A stretch of DNA of 64,000 bases from Agaricicola taiwanensis. GTDB lineage: Bacteria > Pseudomonadota > Alphaproteobacteria > Rhizobiales > Methylopilaceae. Position numbers and translations under genes: made by a program. The stretch spans positions 372,001-436,000 of the forward strand of contig NZ_BMCP01000002.1 of NCBI RefSeq assembly GCF_014635245.1, written 5' to 3'. Position 1 is the first letter of the stretch; every line of letters starts with the position of its first letter. The notes beneath the pieces are model-generated. The model worked only from the letters and a program-made list of their open reading frames with translations, made no database searches and was not told the origin of the DNA. Positions 52,000 to 62,734 of the stretch are shown here, piece after piece.

Positions 52000-52536
52000 T
52001 CAGTCACCGACGCCGTGACCACGTTTGGGAATGAGGCTCATGCGGATGAAGTGCATGACGGCGGCGCCGTCCTGATTGTAAGCCTCGGTGCGCGTGGTCA
52101 CGATCCCTTGGGTCGGGCGCGACTTGCTCTCGCGCACCTCAAGCACCTCGCTGCGCGCATAGAGCGTATCGCCGGGATGGACCGGGGCGGTCAGCTTGAT
52201 CTCACTCCAGCCGAGGTTGGCGATGGCTTTGTAGCTGACATCATTGACCGTCATCCCAAGCACGATCGCGAGTGAGAGGCCGGAATTCACCAGCGGCTTC
52301 CCGAACTCCGACTTCGCGGCGAAAGCACTGTCGCAATGCATCGGATGCGCGTTCATCGTGAGGAGCGAGAATTGGATATTGTCCGCCTCGGTGATGGTTC
52401 GGCCGGGGCGATGCTCGTAGATGTCGCCGACCTCAAATTCCTCAAGGTAGCGCCCATAGCTCGCGATTTTCACGCGTGAGGCCTTCGCCTTCGCGCTCTC
52501 AGCCGCTCCTGCGACGCTTGAATCGTCGTGAGACAT
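52000..52536 (-). CDS. MaoC-like hydratase, candidate itaconyl-CoA hydratase
   Basis: The 178 aa hot-dog protein has YGRYLEEFEVGDIYEHRPGR, TITEADNIQFSLLTMNAHPM (with the catalytic-dyad Asp/His region AHPMHCD) and SEIKLTAPVHPGDTLYARSE. MaoC-like enzymes add water to unsaturated acyl-CoAs. As the first gene of the leftward operon and divergent from the CitE-like lyase it would make citramalyl-CoA from itaconyl-CoA. The ATG at 52536 follows GGGAGA. Mesaconyl-CoA hydratase is an alternative. Confidence 0.86.
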   Translation of the reverse strand: MSHDDSSVAGAAESAKAKASRVKIASYGRYLEEFEVGDIYEHRPGRTITEADNIQFSLLTMNAHPMHCDSAFAAKSEFGKPLVNSGLSLAIVLGMTVNDVSYKAIANLGWSEIKLTAPVHPGDTLYARSEVLEVRESKSRPTQGIVTTRTEAYNQDGAAVMHFIRMSLIPKRGHGVGD

Positions 52537-52602
52537 TTGGTCGTTTCTCCCGATCCGTGCGGCATTTAGAGCCGTCTTGGTACTCGACTTTCTCTGATTG
52601 TT

Positions 52603-52612
52603 ATGTACGTAC
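52603..52612. promoter_or_regulatory. ATGTACGTAC motif in divergent promoter, candidate GntR site
   Basis: The 105-base gap between the MaoC and CitE-like genes holds ATGTACGTAC, whose GTACGTAC core is a perfect palindrome. ATGTACG recurs twice upstream of the DctP gene (54742 and 54798). GT...AC cores are usual for HutC-type GntR sites, and a UTRA-domain GntR gene ends the operon. Binding is inferred. Confidence 0.45.
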
Positions 52613-52641
52613 TTAATTAGGTCAAGGGGATCTGAAAACTT

Positions 52642-53535
52642 ATGCCGGAAAGCCAAGTCGGGATTGTTGATGCCGAAGCCCTCATGCGCCGCGCGGCAGC
52701 AAGGCGGTCTTATCTTTTCGTGCCGGGCAACCGGCCGGAGCGCTTCGACAAAGCCGCGTCCGCCGGCGCTGATGCCGTCATCATCGATCTGGAAGACGCC
52801 GTTGCGATCCAGGACAAGGAAACGGCGCGAAGCGCCGCTCTCGAGTGGATTGCCGGGCGCTCCTCAACGGCGGGCGCTGTTTTCTTGCGCATCAATGGCC
52901 TTCGCACACCGGCCGGCATTGCCGATCTCGCCGCTGTGCTGGAGGCTGCCCCCTCTATCCCCGGCCTGGCGGGTCTTCTGCTTCCCAAAGCGCGCGCCGG
53001 TGATGTGGCTGTCGTCGCCGATCTTATCGATCACATCGCCGCGCCGTGGGAGCTGGGCGCTCTGATCGAGACGATCGACGGAACCGAAGAAGCCTTCGCG
53101 CTCGCCCGCCTTTCCGCCCGCTTGTCCTTTCTGATGTTCGGCGGTGCGGACCTGGCGGCCGAACTGGGTGTCGAGATCGGCTGGGATCCGCTCCTGGCCG
53201 CCCGCGCGAGGCTGGTTGCCGCGGCTGCCGGCGCTGGTCGCGCCTCGGTCGATATGCCGTGGATCGAGCTCGCGGATGTCGCCGGCGAGGAGGCCGAGAT
53301 GCGCAAGAGCTTCGCGCTGGGTTTCACGTCGCGGGCGGCGATACATCCGGCGCAGCCTCCGCGCATCAACGCCATGCTGACCCCGGATCCGGCAGCACTC
53401 GATCACGCGCGCCGCGTGATGGCGGCCTTTGCGGCCTCGAAGGGGAGCGCCTGCCTTCTCGACGGCCGGCTCATCGAGCGGCCGACCATCGAGCAGAGCC
53501 GCCGGCTTCTCGCCCGCGCCGGTGAGACGGCATGA
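52642..53535 (+). CDS. CitE-like CoA-ester lyase, candidate citramalyl-CoA lyase
   Basis: The 297 aa protein is of the HpcH/HpaI (CitE) family: RSYLFVPGNRPERFDKAAS, DAVIIDLEDAVAIQDK (metal ligand), LGALIETIDGTEEAF and FLMFGGADLAAELG. Such lyases cleave malyl- or citramalyl-CoA; in this set it would give pyruvate and acetyl-CoA. It starts the rightward operon; AAGGGG stands about ten bases before the ATG. The stop overlaps the MFS start. Confidence 0.87.
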   Translation: MPESQVGIVDAEALMRRAAARRSYLFVPGNRPERFDKAASAGADAVIIDLEDAVAIQDKETARSAALEWIAGRSSTAGAVFLRINGLRTPAGIADLAAVLEAAPSIPGLAGLLLPKARAGDVAVVADLIDHIAAPWELGALIETIDGTEEAFALARLSARLSFLMFGGADLAAELGVEIGWDPLLAARARLVAAAAGAGRASVDMPWIELADVAGEEAEMRKSFALGFTSRAAIHPAQPPRINAMLTPDPAALDHARRVMAAFAASKGSACLLDGRLIERPTIEQSRRLLARAGETA

Positions 53536-54740
53536 GCATGGCGCGTCCACCAATGCGGCTCGCGCCGACCGTCGCCACCGCTGTCGCCGTTCAGGCCATG
53601 GCCAGTGCCGCCGTGCTGGCGCTTGCACCCATCGCGCCGATCGTGGCGGCGGATCTGGACCTGTCGCCGCATCTGATCGGCTATCAGGTCAGCCTGATCT
53701 ATCTCTTCGCCACCATCGCCTCGCTCTTCGCCGGGGCCGTGGCTGGAAAGTTCGGAGCCGGTACGGCGAGCCAATTCGCCATGGCCGCGGTGGCGGCCGG
53801 GTTGATCGGATTGGCTTGCGGCTGGGCGCCTGGCATGGCTCTGGCCTCCGCCGTGATCGGCGTGGGCTATTCGCTGACCAATCCGGCGGCATCGGAAGCC
53901 CTCAATCGGGTGACCCCGCCATCGGCGCGAAACCTGGTGTTCTCCATCAAGCAGACCGGTGTTCCCATCGGGGGAATGATCGCTGCGATCGTCTTGCCGG
54001 TTCTGGCGGTCCGCTACGGCTGGCGCGTCACCGTTGCGGTGGCGGCCATTCCCGCGCTGGTTCTGGCCTTTGGACTGCTCTCCGTTCGAGGCGGGTGGAA
54101 CGAGAACCGAAACCCGGCGGTGTCGTTTCGCGCCAATGTCAAAGAGGGCCTGGCGTTGGTGCTCGGAAGCGCTCCCCTTCGGGCCCTCTCGCTGATGAGC
54201 TTTCTCTATTCAGCAACGCAATTGTCGCTGGTCTCCTTCGCGGTCACCATGCTTGTCGGCGAATTCGGCTGGACGCCCGTGAGCGCGGGCTTTGCCGCCG
54301 CGGCCATCCAGGCGGCGGGCGTGGCGGGCCGACTGATCTGGGGCGGGCTTGCCGACAAGTTCGACGCGGGCGTTCCCGTCCTCGCGGCGACAGGGGGGCT
54401 GGCGACCCTCTGCGCGGTCGCCATGCCCGCTATCGGCAGTTTCCCCGACGCCTTTGCCATCGTCCTGCTGATGATGATGAGCCTTGCTTCCGTGGGCTGG
54501 AACGGCGTGATGCTGGCAGAGGCGGCCCGCCTCAGCCCACCCGCGCGCGCCGGCGCCGTTGCCGGCGGAGTTCTCATGCTGACCTTCGCCGGCGTCGTCG
54601 CCGGACCGGCCCTGTTCGCGCTGCTCTATCGTGTCCTGGAATCCTATTCGCAAGCCTATGCGGTCTTCGCAACGGCGCCGCTGATCGGTGCCGTGGTGAT
54701 CCTGCGGGCTCACCGGAGGATTCGCCGCGCTGCACAATAG
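53532..54740 (+). CDS. MFS transporter in putative itaconate island
   Basis: The 402 aa protein has about twelve helices and the MFS loop motif GAVAGKFGAG, later SIKQTGVPIGGMIAAIVLPV and WGGLADKFDAGVPVLAAT. It overlaps the lyase gene by four bases and precedes the DctP gene, so it may import or export the same acid. The substrate is unknown. Confidence 0.86.
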   Translation: MSMARPPMRLAPTVATAVAVQAMASAAVLALAPIAPIVAADLDLSPHLIGYQVSLIYLFATIASLFAGAVAGKFGAGTASQFAMAAVAAGLIGLACGWAPGMALASAVIGVGYSLTNPAASEALNRVTPPSARNLVFSIKQTGVPIGGMIAAIVLPVLAVRYGWRVTVAVAAIPALVLAFGLLSVRGGWNENRNPAVSFRANVKEGLALVLGSAPLRALSLMSFLYSATQLSLVSFAVTMLVGEFGWTPVSAGFAAAAIQAAGVAGRLIWGGLADKFDAGVPVLAATGGLATLCAVAMPAIGSFPDAFAIVLLMMMSLASVGWNGVMLAEAARLSPPARAGAVAGGVLMLTFAGVVAGPALFALLYRVLESYSQAYAVFATAPLIGAVVILRAHRRIRRAAQ

Positions 54741-54788
54741 CATGTACGGACTAATCGCTAGAAAATCGATGCACCTGATGCTAGCGTT

Positions 54789-54808
54789 TGCACGTATATG
54801 TACGCACA
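54789..54808. promoter_or_regulatory. Imperfect inverted repeat upstream of DctP gene, candidate GntR site
   Basis: TGCACGTA-TATG-TACGCACA is an imperfect dyad (six of eight positions match) in the ~98-base gap before DctP, and contains the ATGTACG motif also seen at 54742-54748 and at 52603-52609. It is a candidate operator for the GntR protein of the island. Confidence 0.45.
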
Positions 54809-54838
54809 CAGTCAATCAAAAAACCGGGAGGAATGGCG

Positions 54839-55876
54839 ATGGCAGGCAAGGGGATGTCATTGAAATTGGGGGGCTATGCGTTGCAGGTGGCGGCGGCCCT
54901 CGGCTTTGTATTTGGCGCGACGCTGTTACCCGTGCAGGCACAACACAAGCCGATCGAGATGATCCTGACGGATGAGCTCGCGACGTCGCATTGGTCCACG
55001 AAGATCATCGATAACTATGCAAAAACCATTCAGGAGCGCACCGGCGGTCGGATAGTACCGAAGGTGTTCCACGCCGGCACCCTTTACAAGGACCAGGACG
55101 CGGTCGGCGCGCTTGGCTCGGGCGCGGTTCATATGGTCTGGCCGGTCGCTGTTCGTCTCGAGACGATCGCGCGGGAAACCGGCGTGATCAGTCTTCCCTT
55201 CGCCATTACCGACGAGATGATGATGAAGCCGGGGGCTCCGGAAGCTCTTGGAAAGTTCCTGTCGAGCTATGTCGAGGACAAGGGCATCCGCGTGATGGGT
55301 CTGGCGCGCACGGCCGATCTGTTCTTCCTGTTCCGCGATGATTTCGTCGAAAGCATCGACGATATGGAGGGTAAGAAGATCCGCGTCACCGGTGGACGCG
55401 TGCTGCAGCAACTGATGCGGGAATTCGGCGCTAGCCCCATTTCCATGTCGGCGGCTGAGATGGCGCCGGCCATGGTGCAGGGCGCCATCGACGGCATCTT
55501 CACCTCGTCGGGCGGCTGGGAAATCGTCGGTCTGAGCGCCGCGCCAAAGGCCACCTCGGTGCCGGGCCTCAGCCTCGTGACCTATGCGGTTCTCGTCGAC
55601 GACAAGTGGCTCAAGAACCTTCCCGAGGATCTGCGCAAGATCGTCGAAGACACGACGATGGAGTTGATCCAGAACAACTGGCCTACCGCCATGGAGCACG
55701 ACAAGGAAACGCTCCAGAGGCTGATCAAGGCCGGTGGAGAATACCGCGAGGTTTCGGCGGAAGCCCGCGAGGCGTTCCGTGCCGCTGCCATGGAAGCCAA
55801 CGCGGAATGGACGGAGGACAACAGCGAGGTCTGGGCCAAGTTCCAGGAGACGATAAAGCCTTTCGCCTCCAAGTAG
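54839..55876 (+). CDS. TRAP transporter solute-binding protein DctP (second system)
   Basis: The 345 aa protein has a signal peptide (~10-36, cleavage near VQAQ) and the DctP fold (VFHAGTLYKDQDAVGALGSG, MEGKKIRVTGGRVLQQLMRE, MVQGAIDGIFTS). It should bind the carboxylate taken in by the DctQ/DctM pair at 44617-46446, from which it is separated by the whole leftward operon. GGGAGG precedes the ATG at 54839 by seven bases; an ATG at 54833 is too close to that site. Confidence 0.9.
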   Translation: MAGKGMSLKLGGYALQVAAALGFVFGATLLPVQAQHKPIEMILTDELATSHWSTKIIDNYAKTIQERTGGRIVPKVFHAGTLYKDQDAVGALGSGAVHMVWPVAVRLETIARETGVISLPFAITDEMMMKPGAPEALGKFLSSYVEDKGIRVMGLARTADLFFLFRDDFVESIDDMEGKKIRVTGGRVLQQLMREFGASPISMSAAEMAPAMVQGAIDGIFTSSGGWEIVGLSAAPKATSVPGLSLVTYAVLVDDKWLKNLPEDLRKIVEDTTMELIQNNWPTAMEHDKETLQRLIKAGGEYREVSAEAREAFRAAAMEANAEWTEDNSEVWAKFQETIKPFASK

Positions 55877-55954
55877 TCGGGAACGTGATGAGACGGTCAA
55901 GGCGGCTCTCTTCTTCGGGCGCTTCTCCCTTCACAGGTTGCCGGGGCTAGGTCC

Positions 55955-56608
55955 ATGGACGCCTTGACCTTCATTCTACAGGCTTTGCCGGATGCCGCCG
56001 GGGCGCGAGTGCTCGATGTCGGCAGCGGTCGGGGCGGCCTGGCGCGGCCTCTCCAACAGGCCGGACTCCATTGGCTCGGACTGGAAATCGATCCCGAGGC
56101 GGCGGCGGCCTGCGCCAAGGCTGGACATCCCGTCATTCGCGGGGATGCTCGCGCACTGCCCTTCGAGGACAGAAGCTTCGCCGGCGCGATTTTTCTCAAC
56201 TCGCTCCATCACGTGCCGGTGGCATTCATGGCTTCCGCCTTGGCAGAAGCTCTCCGGGTCGCGGGCAGGGTGATCATCGTGGAGCCGCGCGCCTACGGTG
56301 GTCTGTTCGATGCCTTGAAACCGATCGACGATGAGACCGAGGTGCGGCGCGCCGCTCAGGCGGCGATTGTCCGCTTCTGCGACGCCGCAAAACTGCAGCG
56401 CGAGGAGGAGTGGGTGAGGGTGGAGCGCTTTGCCGATTTCGAGACCTTTGTGCAGCGCATGGTCGCCGCCGACCAGACCCGCGCCGAAGGCGCCCGGCTG
56501 AAGAGGGCGGACCTTGAGCGAGCGTTCATGTCAGCAGCGGTTCCATGCGGCAGGGGCGGCTTCGATCTGATGCAGCCCATGATTGGGCATGTGGTGTCGC
56601 GAGCTTGA
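55955..56608 (+). CDS. Class I SAM-dependent methyltransferase
   Basis: The 217 aa protein has the SAM motif GARVLDVGSGRGGLARPLQ, an acidic LGLEIDPEAAAACA and FLNSLHHVPVAFMASALAEA, resembling the Methyltransf_11 group. The substrate cannot be told. It stands alone, converging on the metH gene with a 19-base gap. Confidence 0.82.
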   Translation: MDALTFILQALPDAAGARVLDVGSGRGGLARPLQQAGLHWLGLEIDPEAAAACAKAGHPVIRGDARALPFEDRSFAGAIFLNSLHHVPVAFMASALAEALRVAGRVIIVEPRAYGGLFDALKPIDDETEVRRAAQAAIVRFCDAAKLQREEEWVRVERFADFETFVQRMVAADQTRAEGARLKRADLERAFMSAAVPCGRGGFDLMQPMIGHVVSRA

Positions 56609-56627
56609 ACGGTATCCGGAGCTGCGG

Positions 56628-59315
<2,688 letters not shown>

Positions 59316-59358
59316 GATGCGATTGCTTTCGAGGGTGATTGATTATTGGCGGCAAACG

Positions 59359-59459
59359 TCGTCATGACAGGGCTTGGCCCGGTCATCCACGAGTTGCTTC
59401 CTGATGTCTGACTGATGCCGTCAAGTCGTGGATACCCGTCACGAGGCCGGGCATGACGA
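59359..59459. repeat. REP-like palindromic element, copy 1
   Basis: Between the two metH genes lie two 34-base arms (59359-59392 and 59426-59459) that begin and end as inverted copies of one another (TCGTCATG... and ...ATCCACGA). Each also contains a GGGC/GCCC-rich core. A second copy occurs upstream of the homocysteine unit. Such elements are frequent in intergenic DNA of Hyphomicrobiales and may form hairpins in the mRNA. Confidence 0.75.
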
Positions 59460-59481
59460 AGGCTCGGACGAAGGACGATCA

Positions 59482-60549
59482 TCATGATGCGAGCTCGAAG
59501 GGCTCCAGGCCCGACAGGCGCATTTTCACCGGCGGATTGGCGATCGGGCGCGGCTTGAAGGGACGCACAGCATCGGCGATGGCCTTGATGTGATCGGGCG
59601 TCGTGCCGCAGCAGCCGCCGACGATGTTGACGAGACCAGCCTCGGCAAATTCACCCACCATGCTCCCCGTTGCCTCAGGGCTCTCGTCATAGAGGCCGAA
59701 CTCATTGGGCAGGCCTGCGTTGGGATAGGCGCAGACGAGGGTGTCGGCGACACGGGCGATCTCTTCCAGATGCGCGCGCATCTCGCGGGCGCCGAGCGCA
59801 CAGTTCAGCCCGATGGTGAGCGGGCGGGAGTGGCGCACGGAGTACCAGAAGGCCGTCGGCGTCTGGCCGGAGAGGGTGCGGCCCGACAGGTCGGTGATGG
59901 TGCCCGAGATCATGACGGGCGCGCGCTCGCCGCGTTCCTCGAAGACCTCCTCCGCCGCCACGATGGCGGCCTTGGCATTCAGTGTGTCGAAGATGGTCTC
60001 GATGAGGATGATGTCGGCGCCACCTTCCAGCAGACCACGCGTGGCCTCGGCATAGGCAATCCGCAGTTCATCGAAGCTGACAGCGCGATAGCCCGGGTTG
60101 TTCACGTCGGGCGAAATGGATGCCGTGCGATTGGTGGGACCAATGGCGCCGGCTACAAAACGTGGGCGGCCGTCTTCCTTTTCGGCAATGGCGGCGGCCT
60201 CGCGCGCCAGACGCGCGCCTTCCACGTTCAGCTCATAGGCCAATTCCTCCATGCCATAGTCGGCCTGGGCGATGGTGGTGGAGGAGAAGGTGTTGCTCTC
60301 GACGATGTCGGCGCCGGCGCGAAAGTACTGCAGGTGGATGTCGCGGATGGCGTCGGGCTGGGTCAGGATCAGAAGGTCGTTGTTGCCCTTCACGTCGCGC
60401 GGCCAGTCGGAAAAGCGTGTTCCGCGATAGTCTTCCTCGGAATACTTCAGACGCTGAATCATGGTGCCCATGGCGCCGTCGAGCACAAGGATGCGCTCGG
60501 CGGCAAGCTTGCGCAGGGTATCTTCGGTCTTGGAGCGGGTGATGGGCAT
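59482..60549 (-). CDS. metH: Homocysteine S-methyltransferase unit of split MetH (N-terminal part)
   Basis: The 355 aa protein is the homocysteine-binding barrel of methionine synthase: [20 protein letters not shown] at the start, [12 protein letters not shown] and [17 protein letters not shown], which supply the three zinc-binding cysteines. It works with the 895 aa unit downstream. I prefer the ATG at 60549 over 60597, because the extra codons come from one arm of the REP-like repeat. Confidence 0.92.
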   Translation of the reverse strand: MPITRSKTEDTLRKLAAERILVLDGAMGTMIQRLKYSEEDYRGTRFSDWPRDVKGNNDLLILTQPDAIRDIHLQYFRAGADIVESNTFSSTTIAQADYGMEELAYELNVEGARLAREAAAIAEKEDGRPRFVAGAIGPTNRTASISPDVNNPGYRAVSFDELRIAYAEATRGLLEGGADIILIETIFDTLNAKAAIVAAEEVFEERGERAPVMISGTITDLSGRTLSGQTPTAFWYSVRHSRPLTIGLNCALGAREMRAHLEEIARVADTLVCAYPNAGLPNEFGLYDESPEATGSMVGEFAEAGLVNIVGGCCGTTPDHIKAIADAVRPFKPRPIANPPVKMRLSGLEPFELAS

Positions 60550-60565
60550 GTCGATGCTCTTTCTT

Positions 60566-60662
60566 TCGTCATGCCAAGGCTTGGCCTTGGCATCCACGAC
60601 TTAACTTCGTTGGCTGCGGGCGTCTAATTCGTGGATACCCGGGCCAAGCCCGGGCATGATGA
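60566..60662. repeat. REP-like palindromic element, copy 2
   Basis: Two 34-base arms (60566-60599 and 60629-60662) are near-perfect inverted copies. They differ mainly at their centres, CCAAGGC/TTGG in one and CCCGGGC/TTGG in the other; each centre is itself palindromic, so changes are matched on both sides. It lies between metF and the homocysteine unit and shares its arm ends with copy 1. Confidence 0.8.
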
Positions 60663-61571
60663 TTAAGCCGCCTCCGCAAGTTTCGGCCGCAGGCCGAGGA
60701 GGTGGCAGATGGCATAGACCAGGTCGGCGCGGTTCATGGTGTAGAAGTGGAAATCCGTGACGCCGCGATCAACCAGGTCCAGCACCTGCTCGGCGGCCAC
60801 GGCGGCCGCCACGAGCTGACGTGTGGCAGGGTCGTTGTCGAGCCCTTCAAAGCGGGCCGCCAGCCAGGCGGGGACCGAGGCGCCGGTCTTGGCCGCGAAG
60901 TTCGAGACCTGCTTGAAGTTGTGCACCGGCACGATGCCCGGCAAAACGGGCACGTTGATGCCGGCGGCACGCACCTTCTCGATGTAGCGTTCAAAAATAT
61001 CGTTGTCGAAGAAGAACTGGGTGATCGCGCGCGTTGCTCCGGCGTCAACCTTCCGCTTCAGAATCTCGATGTCGGCGTCGATGGACGCGCTTTCAGGATG
61101 CCCTTCCGGATAGCCGGAGACGGAGACCTCGAAATCGCCGATGCGGCGGATGGCGGCGACGAGGTCATTGGACTGGGCGTAACCTTCCGGATGCGGCTCA
61201 TAGGTGGTGCCGATGCCGCCTACTGGATCGCCGCGCAGGGCCACGATGTGGCGCACGCCGGCGGCCGCATAGGAGCGGATCACGTCATCGACCTCCGCTT
61301 TGGAGGCGGCAACGCAGGTGAGATGCGCCGCAGGCTTCACGTCCGTCTCGCGCACAAGCCGGGTCACGGTCTGGTGCGTGCGCTCACGGGTGGAGCCACC
61401 AGCGCCATAGGTGACGGAGACGAAGGAGGGGCTCAGCGGCGCCAGCCGTCCGATGGAATTCCAGAGCGTCTTTTCCATCTCTTCGGTCTTCGGCGGGAAG
61501 AATTCGAAGGAAACGCGGATGGGACTGGCATCCTGGCGGCGGGACAGGCGAAGAGGTTCCATGGCGGTCAC
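60663..61571 (-). CDS. metF: Methylenetetrahydrofolate reductase
   Basis: The 302 aa flavoprotein has RVSFEFFPPKTEEMEKTLW, FVSVTYGAGGSTRERTHQTV, HIVALRGDP and ITQFFFDNDIFERYIEKVRA, all typical of MetF. It reduces methylene- to methyltetrahydrofolate, the methyl donor for the split MetH downstream. The GTG start overlaps the regulator stop (GTGA); an ATG three codons later is possible. Confidence 0.95.
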   Translation of the reverse strand: MTAMEPLRLSRRQDASPIRVSFEFFPPKTEEMEKTLWNSIGRLAPLSPSFVSVTYGAGGSTRERTHQTVTRLVRETDVKPAAHLTCVAASKAEVDDVIRSYAAAGVRHIVALRGDPVGGIGTTYEPHPEGYAQSNDLVAAIRRIGDFEVSVSGYPEGHPESASIDADIEILKRKVDAGATRAITQFFFDNDIFERYIEKVRAAGINVPVLPGIVPVHNFKQVSNFAAKTGASVPAWLAARFEGLDNDPATRQLVAAAVAAEQVLDLVDRGVTDFHFYTMNRADLVYAICHLLGLRPKLAEAA

Positions 61572-62578
61572 GCGACGGCCCGAGACGGGTCGGTAAGAGG
61601 AAGATCGGTGATGACGCGCGGATCGCGCGCCAGCCAGATCGAAACAGTGAGTTTGTCGGGCGCGTCGTCCGGGGGCGGCAGATTGCGATGGAGGGTGACC
61701 TCCAGGCCTGCCGCGAGCATCCAGTCGGCCACCACATCGGCCGCAAAGCCGAGGCGGCGGTGGGCATGGGCATCGCGCAGAAACTCGAGGTCGTGCGGGG
61801 CGAAGTCCACCACCAGCAGGCGCCCACCCGGGCGAAGGGCGCGGGCAGCTTCCCGGATGGCGCGCGCACCATCTTCCAAGAAGTGAAGGACCTGGTGCAC
61901 CACCACCAGGTCAAAGCTGTTGGCAGTCACCGGCGGGGCATAGACGTCGCCCTGGCGAAGCTGCGCGCGGGCAAGGCCCGCTTCTGCGAGATTGGCGCGG
62001 GCGACCGCCAGCATCTCGTGGGAGAGATCAAGGCCCACCACACGTTCGGCGTCGCTGCCCAAAAGCTCCAGCATCCGTCCCGTTCCCGTGCCGAGATCCA
62101 GCAGTGAGTGGATGGGCGCCGCGCCGATGGCTTCACGCACCGCTGCCTCTACCGCCTGTTCCTCCACGTGAAGAGCTCGGATGGCGTTCCAATCATGGGC
62201 ATGGGTGCGGAAGTAGGCGGCGGCCGCTTCAGCACGCTCCTTGCGCACCTCGGCGAACCTTTCGCGATCCCGCGCGACCTGCGGATCGTCCCCCGTGATG
62301 CGGCTGGTCAGATCCCGCGCCAGCGCCGCCATCGGCCCACGGTCGGCGAGACGAAAGAAGGCCCAGGATCCTTCGCGGTTGCGCTCCACGAGCGCGGCCT
62401 CGGTCAACAGCTTGAGGTGGCGCGAAATACGAGGCTGTGACTGGCCCAGGATTTCCGTCAAATCAGTCACATTCAATTCGCCGTCCGCCAAGAGGGCGAG
62501 AAGCCGCAGGCGCGTCGGCTCGCCCGCCGCGCGCAGGGCAGCGAGAATGGAATCGAGAGGGGCTTTGACATCAGACAT
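61568..62578 (-). CDS. ArsR-family regulator fused to SAM-binding methyltransferase domain (SahR-like)
   Basis: The 336 aa protein has an ArsR winged HTH (~1-95: LRAAGEPTRLRLLALLADGE, LNVTDLTEILGQSQPRISRH) and a class I methyltransferase-like domain (~150-300: LLDLGTGTGRMLELLG, VVVHQVLHFLEDGARAI). Regulators of this kind control methionine-cycle genes by sensing S-adenosylhomocysteine (SahR) in proteobacteria, and this one is coupled to metF and metH. The ATG at 62578 lies within an 18-base perfect palindrome, probably its own operator. A TTG at 62614 would give 12 more residues. Confidence 0.85.
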   Translation of the reverse strand: MSDVKAPLDSILAALRAAGEPTRLRLLALLADGELNVTDLTEILGQSQPRISRHLKLLTEAALVERNREGSWAFFRLADRGPMAALARDLTSRITGDDPQVARDRERFAEVRKERAEAAAAYFRTHAHDWNAIRALHVEEQAVEAAVREAIGAAPIHSLLDLGTGTGRMLELLGSDAERVVGLDLSHEMLAVARANLAEAGLARAQLRQGDVYAPPVTANSFDLVVVHQVLHFLEDGARAIREAARALRPGGRLLVVDFAPHDLEFLRDAHAHRRLGFAADVVADWMLAAGLEVTLHRNLPPPDDAPDKLTVSIWLARDPRVITDLPLTDPSRAVA

Positions 62579-62593
62579 AAAGATATCTTTATG
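62576..62593. promoter_or_regulatory. 18-bp perfect palindrome at the regulator start, candidate SahR operator
   Basis: CATAAAGATATCTTTATG reads the same on both strands, and its first three bases on the plus strand are the complement of the ATG start codon at 62578. AAAGATATCTTT cores are the recalled type of SahR site in alphaproteobacteria. A protein bound here would block transcription of regulator, metF and both metH genes. Confidence 0.65.
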
Positions 62594-62636
62594 CCCGCAG
62601 CGGTCGCAAGGCAAGGCCGCTAATCACATCACCGGC

Positions 62637-62662
62637 ATGATATATATCGTTATATACATAGG
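62637..62662. repeat. AT-rich inverted repeat between methionine operon and amino-acid-binding gene
   Basis: TATATA-TCGT-TATATA, framed by CATGA and CATAGGCATG, forms an imperfect dyad in the 156-base divergent gap, and stands out from the GC-rich context. It could be a core promoter, an operator for the rightward gene, or both. No Shine-Dalgarno or gene is in it. Confidence 0.35.
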
Positions 62663-62734
62663 CATGCCGATTTTTTGGCTTGCCCCCGTCCGTGGCCACC
62701 GGGCAATCTACCTACCGATGCAACGGAGGCAGAT

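Noticed and set aside
60550..60597. Upstream start of the homocysteine unit at 60597
   Set aside because: The extra codons are supplied by the REP-like arm and have no homology to MetH; the ATG at 60549 is better.
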